Source: CAWCJL01 sp963795775
GTDB taxonomy: Bacteria; Acidobacteriota; Terriglobia; Terriglobales; Acidobacteriaceae
Assembly: GCA_963795775.1 (NCBI GenBank)
Contig: CAWCJL010000005.1
Coordinates: 62,001 to 126,000 of the forward strand
Length of the DNA: 64,000 nucleotides
Reading direction: 5' to 3'
The position numbers and the translations under genes were made by a program. Shown one piece after another: positions 9,932 to 17,300 of the stretch. Below the pieces are notes generated by a model. That model had not been told where the DNA came from. It searched no databases and saw only the letters and a program-made list of their open reading frames with translations. Positions within the stretch are counted from its first letter, which is position 1. Each line of letters starts with the position of its first letter.

Positions 9932-10882
9932 ATGCCACTGCCCGCAGATGAACGAATCATTGCGTTGAGCGAAGAGGTGCTGCAGGAGTTCCACAACCTC
10001 TTCGGCCTGCATCCCGGCTTTCGCCCGGCGCACGCCAAGGGCACGATGCTGACCGGGAACTTCACTCCGTCGCCGGAAGCAGCGCAGTTGACGCGCGCAC
10101 CGCACATGAACCGGCCATCAACGCCGGTGACCGTGCGCTTTTCGAACTCGACCGGTCTGCCGACGATTCCGGACAACGACGCCAATGCAGACCCTCGGGG
10201 ATGCGCAGTGCGCTTTCACCTGGCCGAGCGCGTGCATACGGACATCATCGGCCACTCTGCGGATGGCTTCCCGGCGAGGACCGGGCAGGGTTTTCTTGAA
10301 CTCATGCGCGCCATCGCGGCGAGCGATCCGGCGCACATCGCCGGCTCTGCGCTGGAGAAGTACCTCGGGAGCCATCCGGCGGCGCTCGCCTACGTGCAGA
10401 TGCCGAAGCCGGCGCCTTCCAGCTTTGCGCGGGAGACCTTCTTCGGCGTGACGGCGATGCACTTCATCAACCAGAACGGCGTGGGTTGCTATGGCCGCTA
10501 CCGCATTGTGCCGGAGGCCGGCAACGATCCTCTGGACGCGGCGGAGCTTGCCGCCAGGGCACCCAATTACCTGTTCGATGAACTCCAGGAGCGCATTGCG
10601 AAGGAGCCGATCCGTTTTCGCGTGATGGTGCAGCTTGCCGAGCGCGACGACACCGTTGACGATGCGACCATCCACTGGCCGGCAGATCGTACCGTGCTCG
10701 ACCTGGGAATGCTGGAGCTCACTGCTCCGGTGGCCGACAGCAACCACGAGCAGAAGCAGATCATCTTCGATCCGATCCCGCGCGTGGACGGGATCGAGCC
10801 TTCGGCCGATCCACTGTTGGAACTGCGTGCGGCGGTGTACCTGATCAGCGGGCGGCAGCGCCGCGCGGCACCGGAGGCGTAA
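9932..10882 (+). CDS. Catalase-related peroxidase (SrpA-like)
   Basis: The 316-residue product belongs to the small catalase-like heme family: KGTMLTGNFTPSPEAAQLTRAPH, VTVRFSNSTGLP, DPRGCAVRFHL and TDIIGHSADGFPARTGQGFLELM are the conserved blocks. The His in TRAPH corresponds to the distal heme His of catalases. It lacks the long N- and C-terminal regions of ordinary catalases (about 480 residues). No clear signal peptide is visible, so cytoplasmic peroxide removal is most likely. AAGGAG 8 nt before ATG 9932 decides the start over an upstream in-frame ATG. Confidence 0.83.
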   Translation: MPLPADERIIALSEEVLQEFHNLFGLHPGFRPAHAKGTMLTGNFTPSPEAAQLTRAPHMNRPSTPVTVRFSNSTGLPTIPDNDANADPRGCAVRFHLAERVHTDIIGHSADGFPARTGQGFLELMRAIAASDPAHIAGSALEKYLGSHPAALAYVQMPKPAPSSFARETFFGVTAMHFINQNGVGCYGRYRIVPEAGNDPLDAAELAARAPNYLFDELQERIAKEPIRFRVMVQLAERDDTVDDATIHWPADRTVLDLGMLELTAPVADSNHEQKQIIFDPIPRVDGIEPSADPLLELRAAVYLISGRQRRAAPEA

Positions 10883-10910
10883 GCAGAAGTGCCACGCTCG
10901 GAAAGGAAGG

Positions 10911-11312
10911 CTATTCGTTATCGCGATCGAGCTCGACGGGGAAGAGCGACTTGAGCACGATCACGAGCAGGCCGAGGACGTTGGCAGTGGCGGTGCCGAG
11001 CAGGGCGATGAGGACGGCGTCCGAGAGAGGATGCCGTCGTTCCTCAATGCGGACAATCGCTGCGACAAATATCAGCCATGCCAGGGTGAGCGCAAAGACG
11101 CCGGGGACGAGCCAGCGGCGGAAGCCCAGGATCTGGCGGTGCTTGCTTTCCTCGTAGGTGTCGAGTTCACTGGCGGCGAGGATGGTGGAGGTCTGGGCCA
11201 GTTCTACTGCCGCGCGCGGCGGCGCGGCGGATGCGGAAGCCAGCACGGCAGCAGCAGGGCTGGCGATGGCCGAGGGGTCGGCAATCTGCTCTGGATCGGG
11301 CTCCGTGATCAT
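10911..11312 (-). CDS. Two-TM membrane protein partnered with Panacea gene (candidate toxin/effector)
   Basis: The product has 133 residues: an Ala/Pro-rich, low-complexity N-terminal half of about 65 residues, then two transmembrane helices (WLVPGVFALTLAWLIFV and, after a short basic/acidic loop, a second ending NVLGLLVIVLKSLFP). Its ATG overlaps the stop of the upstream Panacea gene (ATGA at 11309-11312), so translation is coupled. Panacea (DUF4065) proteins are known as antitoxins for diverse toxins, some of which are small membrane proteins. The toxin role is inferred from that and the tight overlap, not from recognised homology. It could instead be an unrelated membrane protein that only shares the mRNA. 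Confidence 0.7.
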   Translation of the reverse strand: MITEPDPEQIADPSAIASPAAAVLASASAAPPRAAVELAQTSTILAASELDTYEESKHRQILGFRRWLVPGVFALTLAWLIFVAAIVRIEERRHPLSDAVLIALLGTATANVLGLLVIVLKSLFPVELDRDNE

Positions 11313-11821
11313 GCAGCGATGGGCTTCAGCGTGTTTTTGAAGTACTGCTGGATGGAGTCATCCGGAATGGGAACGTAGCGTTTGCCCTGGTTCTTGCTCC
11401 AGGCCTGGGCCCACGGCGTTTCGGGCGCGTGAGTCATCATGGAAAGCTGGACCGCCGAGTAGCCCCCGTACACCTCCAGCACGCGCTTGATGATGCGCCG
11501 GGCATAATCGGCGCTGCTATCTCCGTCGGGGAGGGTGAAGGGACGAACGACCATCTTGGTGCCCTGTATGTCGCTGTAGCGCGCGGGCTCGGTGATGGGG
11601 TCGGCGCCATAGTCCTGAAAGGTGCGATAGAGCAGCGGAATGACGGGGCCGTATTTCCAGGCCTCGATGGAGCGGTCGAGCAGGGGCGCGCCAGCCAGCG
11701 CCAGGTACCAGCCGTGGGCGTAGTACACCAGCTTCTGCAGCTTCATGGGATCGATAGTCTGGCCGTTCTTCTTCGCGAGATCGAGAAAGCAGTTCGCAAC
11801 GGCACGGGGATCGAAGGGCAT
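11309..11821 (-). CDS. Panacea (DUF4065) domain protein, candidate antitoxin
   Basis: This soluble protein of 170 residues has the family hallmark near residues 25-42 (MKLQKLVYYAHGWYLAL), followed by IEAWKYGPVIPLLYRTFQDYG. The same fold is present in Caulobacter SocA and GepA-like phage proteins, and Panacea domains are established as a versatile antitoxin module. Here a two-TM protein is encoded immediately downstream with an ATGA overlap, the antitoxin-first order typical of such operons. Upstream lie a TATACT -10-like box and a GCGTCA/TGACGC dyad that could serve autoregulation. No phage genes surround it. Confidence 0.85.
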   Translation of the reverse strand: MPFDPRAVANCFLDLAKKNGQTIDPMKLQKLVYYAHGWYLALAGAPLLDRSIEAWKYGPVIPLLYRTFQDYGADPITEPARYSDIQGTKMVVRPFTLPDGDSSADYARRIIKRVLEVYGGYSAVQLSMMTHAPETPWAQAWSKNQGKRYVPIPDDSIQQYFKNTLKPIAA

Positions 11822-11842
11822 AGGCGCGGCTCGTCTGACAGA

Positions 11843-11874
11843 AGTATAGCGCTCGCGTCAACACGGGCTGACGC
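11843..11874 (-). promoter_or_regulatory. Candidate promoter and dyad operator of the Panacea operon
   Basis: On the minus strand a TATACT box (11843-11848) follows an inverted repeat, GCGTCA-N8-TGACGC (11855-11874), placed where a repressor would block transcription. A good -35 is not evident. Confidence 0.35.
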
Positions 11875-11924
11875 GCAGTGCTGTATTGCCGGGTCGGGCC
11901 CTTTGTGGCGCGTGGGCGCGCGGG

Positions 11925-12245
11925 TTATCCGCGGTAGGTGGGGCCGGCGGGCGGGAGCGGCTGGGTGGAACCGGTGTAGGTGGGGGGATAAGACGGTGGA
12001 TAACTGCCGGGCGCGAGGTCTGCGACGGGAACGACCTTCCACTGCGAAAAGGCGACCACGTAAAGCACGATGATATTGGCGAGCGGAATGAAAAACAGCA
12101 GGCAGAGCCACGGGCTGAAGCCCGCCTTCTTGAAGATGAACCAGTACGGAATGATCATGATCACGGCCATGGCGAGGCCAAAGACGGCAAAAAACGGAAC
12201 GAAATAGAGCAGATGAGGATCGATTCCGGGGTATTGCTGATGCAT
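11925..12245 (-). CDS. Small two-TM membrane protein, unknown
   Basis: GAGG 5 nt before ATG 12245 sets the start. The 106-residue product has two hydrophobic helices (LLYFVPFFAVFGLAMAVIMII and SPWLCLLFFIPLANIIVLYVV), followed by a cytoplasmic or periplasmic tail rich in Pro, Tyr and Ser (SYPPSYPPTYTG). Such short two-helix proteins with a proline-rich tail occur widely and have no assigned role. It lies between the Panacea pair and the VapBC pair but is transcribed on its own. Nothing in it identifies a toxin. Confidence 0.6.
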   Translation of the reverse strand: MHQQYPGIDPHLLYFVPFFAVFGLAMAVIMIIPYWFIFKKAGFSPWLCLLFFIPLANIIVLYVVAFSQWKVVPVADLAPGSYPPSYPPTYTGSTQPLPPAGPTYRG

Positions 12246-12338
12246 AGGAGCCTCTGGTTCCGCGCACAGGCGCAGCGGATTTGGGAGCAAGCTTAGTGTG
12301 GATTGTGTCCCGCTGCAAGCAAGTTCGCAATGCGGAAG

Positions 12339-12376
12339 TTGACCAACTTGACCAACCAGGGGCCGGGGCGCATACT
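12339..12376 (+). promoter_or_regulatory. Promoter and direct repeats of the vapBC pair
   Basis: Two abutting copies of TTGACCAAC (12339-12347 and 12348-12356) are followed by CATACT (12371-12376), 17 nt after the second TTGACC. A transcript would begin about at the antitoxin ATG (12384), and no ribosome site precedes that ATG, so the message may be leaderless. Confidence 0.5.
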
Positions 12377-12383
12377 TGCGAGC

Positions 12384-12629
12384 ATGGAAACGGTCAATCT
12401 GTACGAGGCGAAGTCGCATTTGTCGGAACTGGTGGAGCGGGCGTCGCGCGGGGAAGAGATCGTGATTGCCAAGGCAGGGAAGCCGAAGGCGCGGCTGGTA
12501 CCTCTGGAGCAGGCGCAAGACAAGCGGGAATCGCGGAGACTGGGCCAAAACCTGTTAGGTATTACGTATATTGCTCCAGATTTCGATGATCCTCTTCCAG
12601 AAGACATCCTGAAGGATTTCGGGCTGTAA
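12384..12629 (+). CDS. vapB: Phd/YefM-family antitoxin of a VapBC-type pair
   Basis: The 81-residue protein begins METVNLYEAKSHLSELVERA, the DNA-binding Phd fold typical of PIN-toxin partners, followed by GEEIVIAKAGKPKARLVPLE. The C-terminal tail (DDPLPEDILKDFGL) is the usual toxin-wrapping segment. It neutralises the VapC ribonuclease encoded by the next gene and probably represses its own promoter. Its stop (12627-12629) overlaps the toxin ATG by one base. Upstream in-frame codons exist, but the conserved domain begins at 12384 and the promoter signals lie directly before it. Confidence 0.88.
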   Translation: METVNLYEAKSHLSELVERASRGEEIVIAKAGKPKARLVPLEQAQDKRESRRLGQNLLGITYIAPDFDDPLPEDILKDFGL

Positions 12630-13000
12630 TGCGTTTGCTTCTGGACACCCATGTTTTCATCTGGACGGTTTACAGCGACAAACTCTTGCCTAACCGCTTC
12701 GCCGGCCTCATTGCCGACCCGGCAAACGAAGTTTACGTGAGTGCAGTTGCGGTCTGGGAGATCTCCATCAAGCGCAAACTCGGACGTCTTGATTTCAAAG
12801 GAGATGTGCCTGCAGCTATAGAGCAGATGCAGTTTCGCGAAGTTGCAATCACTGGCAGACACGCAGAAGCCGCTGGAAATTTACCTTTATTGCACCGTGA
12901 TCCGTTTGACCGGCTCGTGGTGGCCCAAGCTGTTCTGGAGCAGCTCACTCTGCTTACGGTCGATGAGCAGATTCTCGCTTATCACCCGCCAACTCTCTAA
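12629..13000 (+). CDS. vapC: PIN-domain toxin VapC
   Basis: The 123-residue PIN-domain ribonuclease has the metal-binding acids at the expected places: D in LLLDTHVFIW, E in VWEISIKRKLG, D in HRDPFDRLVVAQA and D in TVDEQIL. VapC toxins cleave specific RNAs and halt growth unless bound by antitoxin. All catalytic residues are present, so it should be active. The stop codon abuts the stop of the convergent M14 peptidase gene with no bases between. Confidence 0.9.
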   Translation: MRLLLDTHVFIWTVYSDKLLPNRFAGLIADPANEVYVSAVAVWEISIKRKLGRLDFKGDVPAAIEQMQFREVAITGRHAEAAGNLPLLHRDPFDRLVVAQAVLEQLTLLTVDEQILAYHPPTL

Positions 13001-14858
13001 TTACTTCTCGACCGGCACGCCGTCCAGCTTCGTGAGCCGGCCGACGGGGTAGAGTCCGAGGCGGGGGTCCTTCCAGGGAGAGTGGTCGTAGAAAAAGGCG
13101 AGGCGCGCGTTGGGGTTGGCGGCAAAGCGCGGGTCGGCTTGGATGCGGTGCTCGAACTCCGCTTTCAGTTTGGGATCTTTGGCCAGCATCTCGCGGGCGA
13201 GCTTCTCTAGTACATAACCTTCGCCATATTCTTTCTGCTCGAAGATGGGATCGAAGAAGTCCCAGGCCATGGCGGAGTCGGGCGCCTGCGGCTCCAGCCA
13301 TTCCATTGCGACGGCGGAAAGCCGCTGGTTCAGCTCGATCACCGCAGAGCCTGCCGGGAAAGTCATCGTTTCTGTTACCAATATGCATTGACCGAAAGCG
13401 CCGGGATGCCCCTGATTTCCCTCGCCGGGGAAGATGGGATGGCGGCCTTCAAAAGGCGGCTCCTGCCACTGCATGCCGCTGCAGCGATAGGTCTCGACGG
13501 GGCCGGTCCACGCGGCGGTGGTGCGGTGCATTTCCACCTGGTGCGCGGCAAGAACGTCGATGACGTGGGTCCACTCGACGCGGCACGATGTAAGCGGCGG
13601 GGGGCACGGTGGCGGCCGTCACCTTGAACCCGGTCTGCAGGGGCAGGGTGACGTTCCAGGGCTCGTGCGTGTAGACGGGGTAGATGGTTCCGGAGATATC
13701 GCTGAGCTGCCGGGTGTATTTGTAACCGCGAAAGAGAAATGGAGTGGTTTCGCCGGACCAGCCGACGGCCAGCGGGTAGCTGACGTTCGAGAGCGGGTGC
13801 GCGCCCAGCTCCGATGCGGCGCGGTCGGCCTCCGCATTAAGGGCGAGGAGTTTGTCCGCATCGCGATTCATTAAGGCCAGCAGCGCGCGCAGGATTTCGT
13901 AGTTGCCGGTCACGCGCGTGCGGTAGTCCTTCAGCATGTGCATTTCAACCAGCATGCCGGGACGGTTTTCGAGGACCATGTAGCCGGTGGAGAAGCGCGG
14001 CGGGTCCTCGTTAAAGCCGAGGCCTTTAGCGGCATCCGTGTCATCGACCAGGGTGATGTAGGTGGGGGAGGCGAGGTGGCCGGAGCGGTCCACCTGCGTT
14101 TTGAGCTCGGGAACGACGGTGGCGTCGATCCACTTCGCCATCGCGGAATAAACGTTCGGGCCGTCGTCGATGGAGTACGTGACGTCGTATTGGAAGTCGG
14201 CACCGTCGGTCACGTGGTCGTCGACGAAGAAGTCCGGCAGCCAGCGGTGAAACATGGCCAGCAGGGCGCGCGTTTCCGGCGCGTCGGCTTTCATGTAATC
14301 GCGGTTCAGGTTCAGGTTGGTGGCATTGGCGCGCCAGCCCATCTCTTCGGGGCCGTTCTGGTTGATGCGGTTATAAGGGCTGCGACGTTCATGCCCATCG
14401 GCGTTGTAGATGGGGATGAACACGAAGACGGCGCGGTCCAGCAGCGCGGTCTGCGATTTGGTGATCACCATGTCACGCAGCAGCGCTAGGCAACTGTCTT
14501 TGCCATCCATCTCGCCGGCGTGGATGGAGTTCTGCACCAGCAAAATGGGGCGATGAGCGGCATGGAGCTGGGCGGGGTCGAAGATACCGTCTTTCGAGGC
14601 GATGACGATATCGAGCTCGCGGCCCTCACCGGATTTGCCGAAGGGCTCGATGCGGACCTGCCCCGGAGCGGCGGCGGCCACGCGACGGAGGTACGCCATG
14701 GTGCTGCCGTAGTCCGGCGTGGTGCGATAGCCGGTCTGCTCGGCGGGGGTGGCCCAGTCGCCGGCTGCCGGAGATGGAGCGGCTTGAGCGAGGGCTGCTA
14801 CAGGCAGAAGCAGCAACGTGACGAGCAGGAGGGTAGCTTTGGCTACGGGATTGGACAT
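13001..14858 (-). CDS. Secreted M14-family metallocarboxypeptidase (one frameshift)
   Basis: The signal peptide covers residues about 1-24. The zinc-binding HxxE is seen in QNSIHAGEMDGKD, and the later zinc His candidate in DDHVTDG. The segment NATNLNLNRDYMKADAPETRALL is typical of the acidobacterial/Bacteroidetes M14 group. The reading frame breaks near 13580. Removing one base joins YIVPR to VEWTHVIDVLAAHQVEMHRTTA and continues to a natural end at 13001, giving about 618 residues. It would trim C-terminal residues from peptides outside the cytoplasm. The single indel could be an error. No operon partner is apparent. Confidence 0.83.
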
Positions 14859-14986
14859 GGATTCTTCGCTCCGCTCAGAAGGAGGATGGGCAGAATGTGT
14901 TGAGTGGCCAGCAAGCGGCTGGCGGTTCGTGGCCCGGCCAGGAGCCTCTCGCGTGCGGCGAATGGGGAGCTGTCGCGGTGCGCACG

Positions 14987-15613
14987 TCAGGTGATGTCTT
15001 CGGTATCGAAGACCGGAATCTTGACGGTCGGCCGCGTCTGCGTGGTGGTGCCGTGCACCTCTGCCAAAAGGTCCTTGACCACGTCTTCCAGATTGCGCTG
15101 GCTCTCGATAACGGCGCTCATGCTGCGTGTGTCTTCGGGGTCCTCGACCTTTTCCAGCAGGACGGTGGCATGCGCCTGGGCAACGTGATCGAGCCCGAGG
15201 CCTTCGGGTGTCTTGGCCTTGATGCTGACGGCCTTGGGATCGAGATCGAGAAGATCGGCGAGGCGCTCACGGATATCCGCGGAGATGGGGGAAATCTTGG
15301 GCGCGACCAGCACGAGCGTGGTGTCGATATTCACGATGCGGTAGCCGGCGTGCTGAATTTCTTCAAGGGCGAGGTTGAGGAAGATGGTGGAGTTGGCGTT
15401 CTTCCAGCGCGGGTCGCCGGGCGGGAAGAAGGTGCCGATATCGCCGGCCGCAACGGCGCCGAGCAGCGCATCGGTGATGGCGTGGAGGAGCACGTCCCCG
15501 TCCGAGTGGCCCGCCAGGCCCTCGTGGTGGGGGATGGGGATGCCGCCGATCATCAGCGGCACACCGGCCTGAAATGCGTGCGAGTCCCAACCGTAACCGA
15601 TGCGTATGCTCAT
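14987..15613 (-). CDS. ispF: 2-C-methyl-D-erythritol 2,4-cyclodiphosphate synthase with C-terminal extension
   Basis: IspF converts CDP-ME 2-phosphate to the cyclodiphosphate in the MEP isoprenoid pathway. Zinc ligands D10 and H12 are in GYGWDSHAF, and the third His is in the GHSDGDVLLHAITDALLGA block. DIGTFFPPGDPRWK and IKAKTPEGLG are also typical. The usual protein ends at about 160 residues. This one is 208 and adds a roughly 50-residue tail after ATVLLEKVE that matches nothing I recognise. It lies 49 bp downstream of ispD on the same strand, the common pairing. Confidence 0.94.
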   Translation of the reverse strand: MSIRIGYGWDSHAFQAGVPLMIGGIPIPHHEGLAGHSDGDVLLHAITDALLGAVAAGDIGTFFPPGDPRWKNANSTIFLNLALEEIQHAGYRIVNIDTTLVLVAPKISPISADIRERLADLLDLDPKAVSIKAKTPEGLGLDHVAQAHATVLLEKVEDPEDTRSMSAVIESQRNLEDVVKDLLAEVHGTTTQTRPTVKIPVFDTEDIT

Positions 15614-15662
15614 GGTCTTCCGAAAACCCTTCAGGCGAGTGTACCGCGACTGCCCGATCTCT

Positions 15663-16385
15663 TTATGGCCGGCTGCCGCGGCGCGCCAGGTAGAACTCGG
15701 CGAGCGGAAGGTCGCCGGGCTGGGTGATCTTCAGGTTGGCCGGGGAGCCGGGAACGACGACCACGTCGGCGCCCGCGCGTTCGACGATGCTGGCCTCATC
15801 GGTGCCGGCAAAGCCGTCCGCCTCGGCTTCAGCGAAGGCGCGCTTGAGCAGCCCGGCGCGGAAGCCCTGGGGCGTTTGCGCCTGCACGATGTACTCGCGA
15901 GGGATGGTGGCGCGCACCAGGGCACCATCGGCGGTCCGCTCCACCTGCTTGATGGTGTCAATGGCGGGCAATGCGACGATGGCGGCACCGTGACGGCGCA
16001 CTGCCTCGACCGTGCGCAGGATGGTGTCGGCATCGATCAACGGACGCACGGCGTCGTGTACCAGGATGATGTCGTCCGGTTCGGCCTCAATCGTGGCCAG
16101 GGCCCGGCTGACGGACTCCTGCCGGCTGTCGCCCCCTTCTACGACGGCGACGCGGGCGGCAAGGCCATATTCCGCGATCTGGGCGGCCAGGCGCTCCATT
16201 TCCGGTGCACGCACCGCAACGGTGACGCCGGTCACCTCCGGCAAGGTGGTAAAGGCGCGCAGGCTGTGGATGAGAATGGGCGTTCCGGCAAGGGTAAGGA
16301 ACTGCTTGGGAGCGGAGGGCGCAACGTGGCCGGCGGCCATGCGAGTGCCGAGACCGGCGGCGGGGAGTATGACGAAAACGCGCAT
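15663..16385 (-). CDS. ispD: 2-C-methyl-D-erythritol 4-phosphate cytidylyltransferase
   Basis: IspD makes CDP-ME from MEP and CTP. The nucleotide loop LPAAGLGTRM (residues about 7-16) with the downstream K of SAPKQFLTLAG, the VEGGDSRQESV segment, VHDAVRPL and QTPQGFR all match the family. At 240 residues the length is normal. It precedes ispF and follows, 81 bp downstream, the GT2 glycosyltransferase gene, so isoprenoid synthesis may be co-transcribed with lipid-linked glycosylation genes. Confidence 0.95.
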   Translation of the reverse strand: MRVFVILPAAGLGTRMAAGHVAPSAPKQFLTLAGTPILIHSLRAFTTLPEVTGVTVAVRAPEMERLAAQIAEYGLAARVAVVEGGDSRQESVSRALATIEAEPDDIILVHDAVRPLIDADTILRTVEAVRRHGAAIVALPAIDTIKQVERTADGALVRATIPREYIVQAQTPQGFRAGLLKRAFAEAEADGFAGTDEASIVERAGADVVVVPGSPANLKITQPGDLPLAEFYLARRGSRP

Positions 16386-16466
16386 AAAGAGTGGAGTATA
16401 CCGAACGGCGTGAGGCTGGGTGACGAGCGGCGGCAGGCACTGGGCGGCGCCTGCCGTGGTAAGAGC

Positions 16467-17270
16467 CTACGCCGGCTGGGGCGCGGTCTGCTGGGCAGAT
16501 CCTGTGTTGTAGGACAGGCGCTCGGTGGCTGCATCGCGCAGGATGGCGGGGTTCGCCAGGCCCATCCGCTTGAGCCGGTACTGCATTGCGGTGCGGAGTA
16601 CGCCAAATCCATAGGTGACGCTGCGTCGGAAATTGATCGAGGAGGCTTCCGGGAAGTACTTGGTGGGGCAGGAGATTTCGCCGACGCGGAAACCGAAGTA
16701 GACCGCCTGCACCAACATCTGGTTATCGAAGACGAAGTCATCGGAACAGGCCAGCAGCGGCAGGCGCTCCAGCACCTTGCGGCTCCATGCGCGGTAGCCG
16801 GTGTGGTACTCCGACATCTTCTGCCCGATGAGCAGGTTCTGGGCCGCGGTGAGAAAGCGGTTGGAGATGTACTTATAGAGCGGCATGCCGCCGCGCCGCG
16901 CCCCGCCGCCGAGGATGCGGGAGGCGAGCACGCAATCGAACTCGTCGTAGGCGATCATGGACGCCATGGCGGAGACCAGCTTGGGCGTGTACTGGTAATC
17001 CGGATGCAGCATGACGATGATGTCGGCGCCCCGGCTGAGCGCGGCGGTGTAGCAGGTCTTCTGGTTGCCGCCGTAGCCGCGATTCTTGTCATGCCGGATG
17101 GTTTCGAGGCCGAGCCGGCGCGAGACTTCCGAGGTGTTGTCCGAACTCGCATCATCGGTCAGGATGATGTCATCGACGATGTCGTGAGGAATCTCGTCAA
17201 CGGTGCGCTCGAGGGTGAGGGCAGCGTTGTAAGCAGGGAGGACGACTGCGATTCGTTTGTTATTCAGCAT
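16467..17270 (-). CDS. GT2 glycosyltransferase, polyprenyl-phosphate glycosyltransferase-like
   Basis: The 267-residue GT-A fold protein has VVLPAYNAALTLERTV at the N-terminus, the nucleotide-binding DDASSD and, further on, MLHPDYQY in place of the usual DxD block. DPM1-type enzymes share RGYGGNQKTCYTAAL-like loops. No transmembrane helices are visible, so it is the soluble form acting at the inner membrane surface. It likely transfers a sugar from a nucleotide donor to polyprenyl phosphate. The start (ATG 17270) lies 30 bp after the last of four GT-C-like genes that could use such a donor, and ispD follows. The exact sugar is unknown. Confidence 0.83.
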   Translation of the reverse strand: MLNNKRIAVVLPAYNAALTLERTVDEIPHDIVDDIILTDDASSDNTSEVSRRLGLETIRHDKNRGYGGNQKTCYTAALSRGADIIVMLHPDYQYTPKLVSAMASMIAYDEFDCVLASRILGGGARRGGMPLYKYISNRFLTAAQNLLIGQKMSEYHTGYRAWSRKVLERLPLLACSDDFVFDNQMLVQAVYFGFRVGEISCPTKYFPEASSINFRRSVTYGFGVLRTAMQYRLKRMGLANPAILRDAATERLSYNTGSAQQTAPQPA

Positions 17271-17300
17271 GATTTCGTTCCGTAGCTACTTCGCATGATC

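Noticed and set aside
15600..17285. A 561-residue plus-strand frame across ispD and the GT2 gene
   Set aside because: It spans two well-supported genes on the opposite strand and has no ribosome site.
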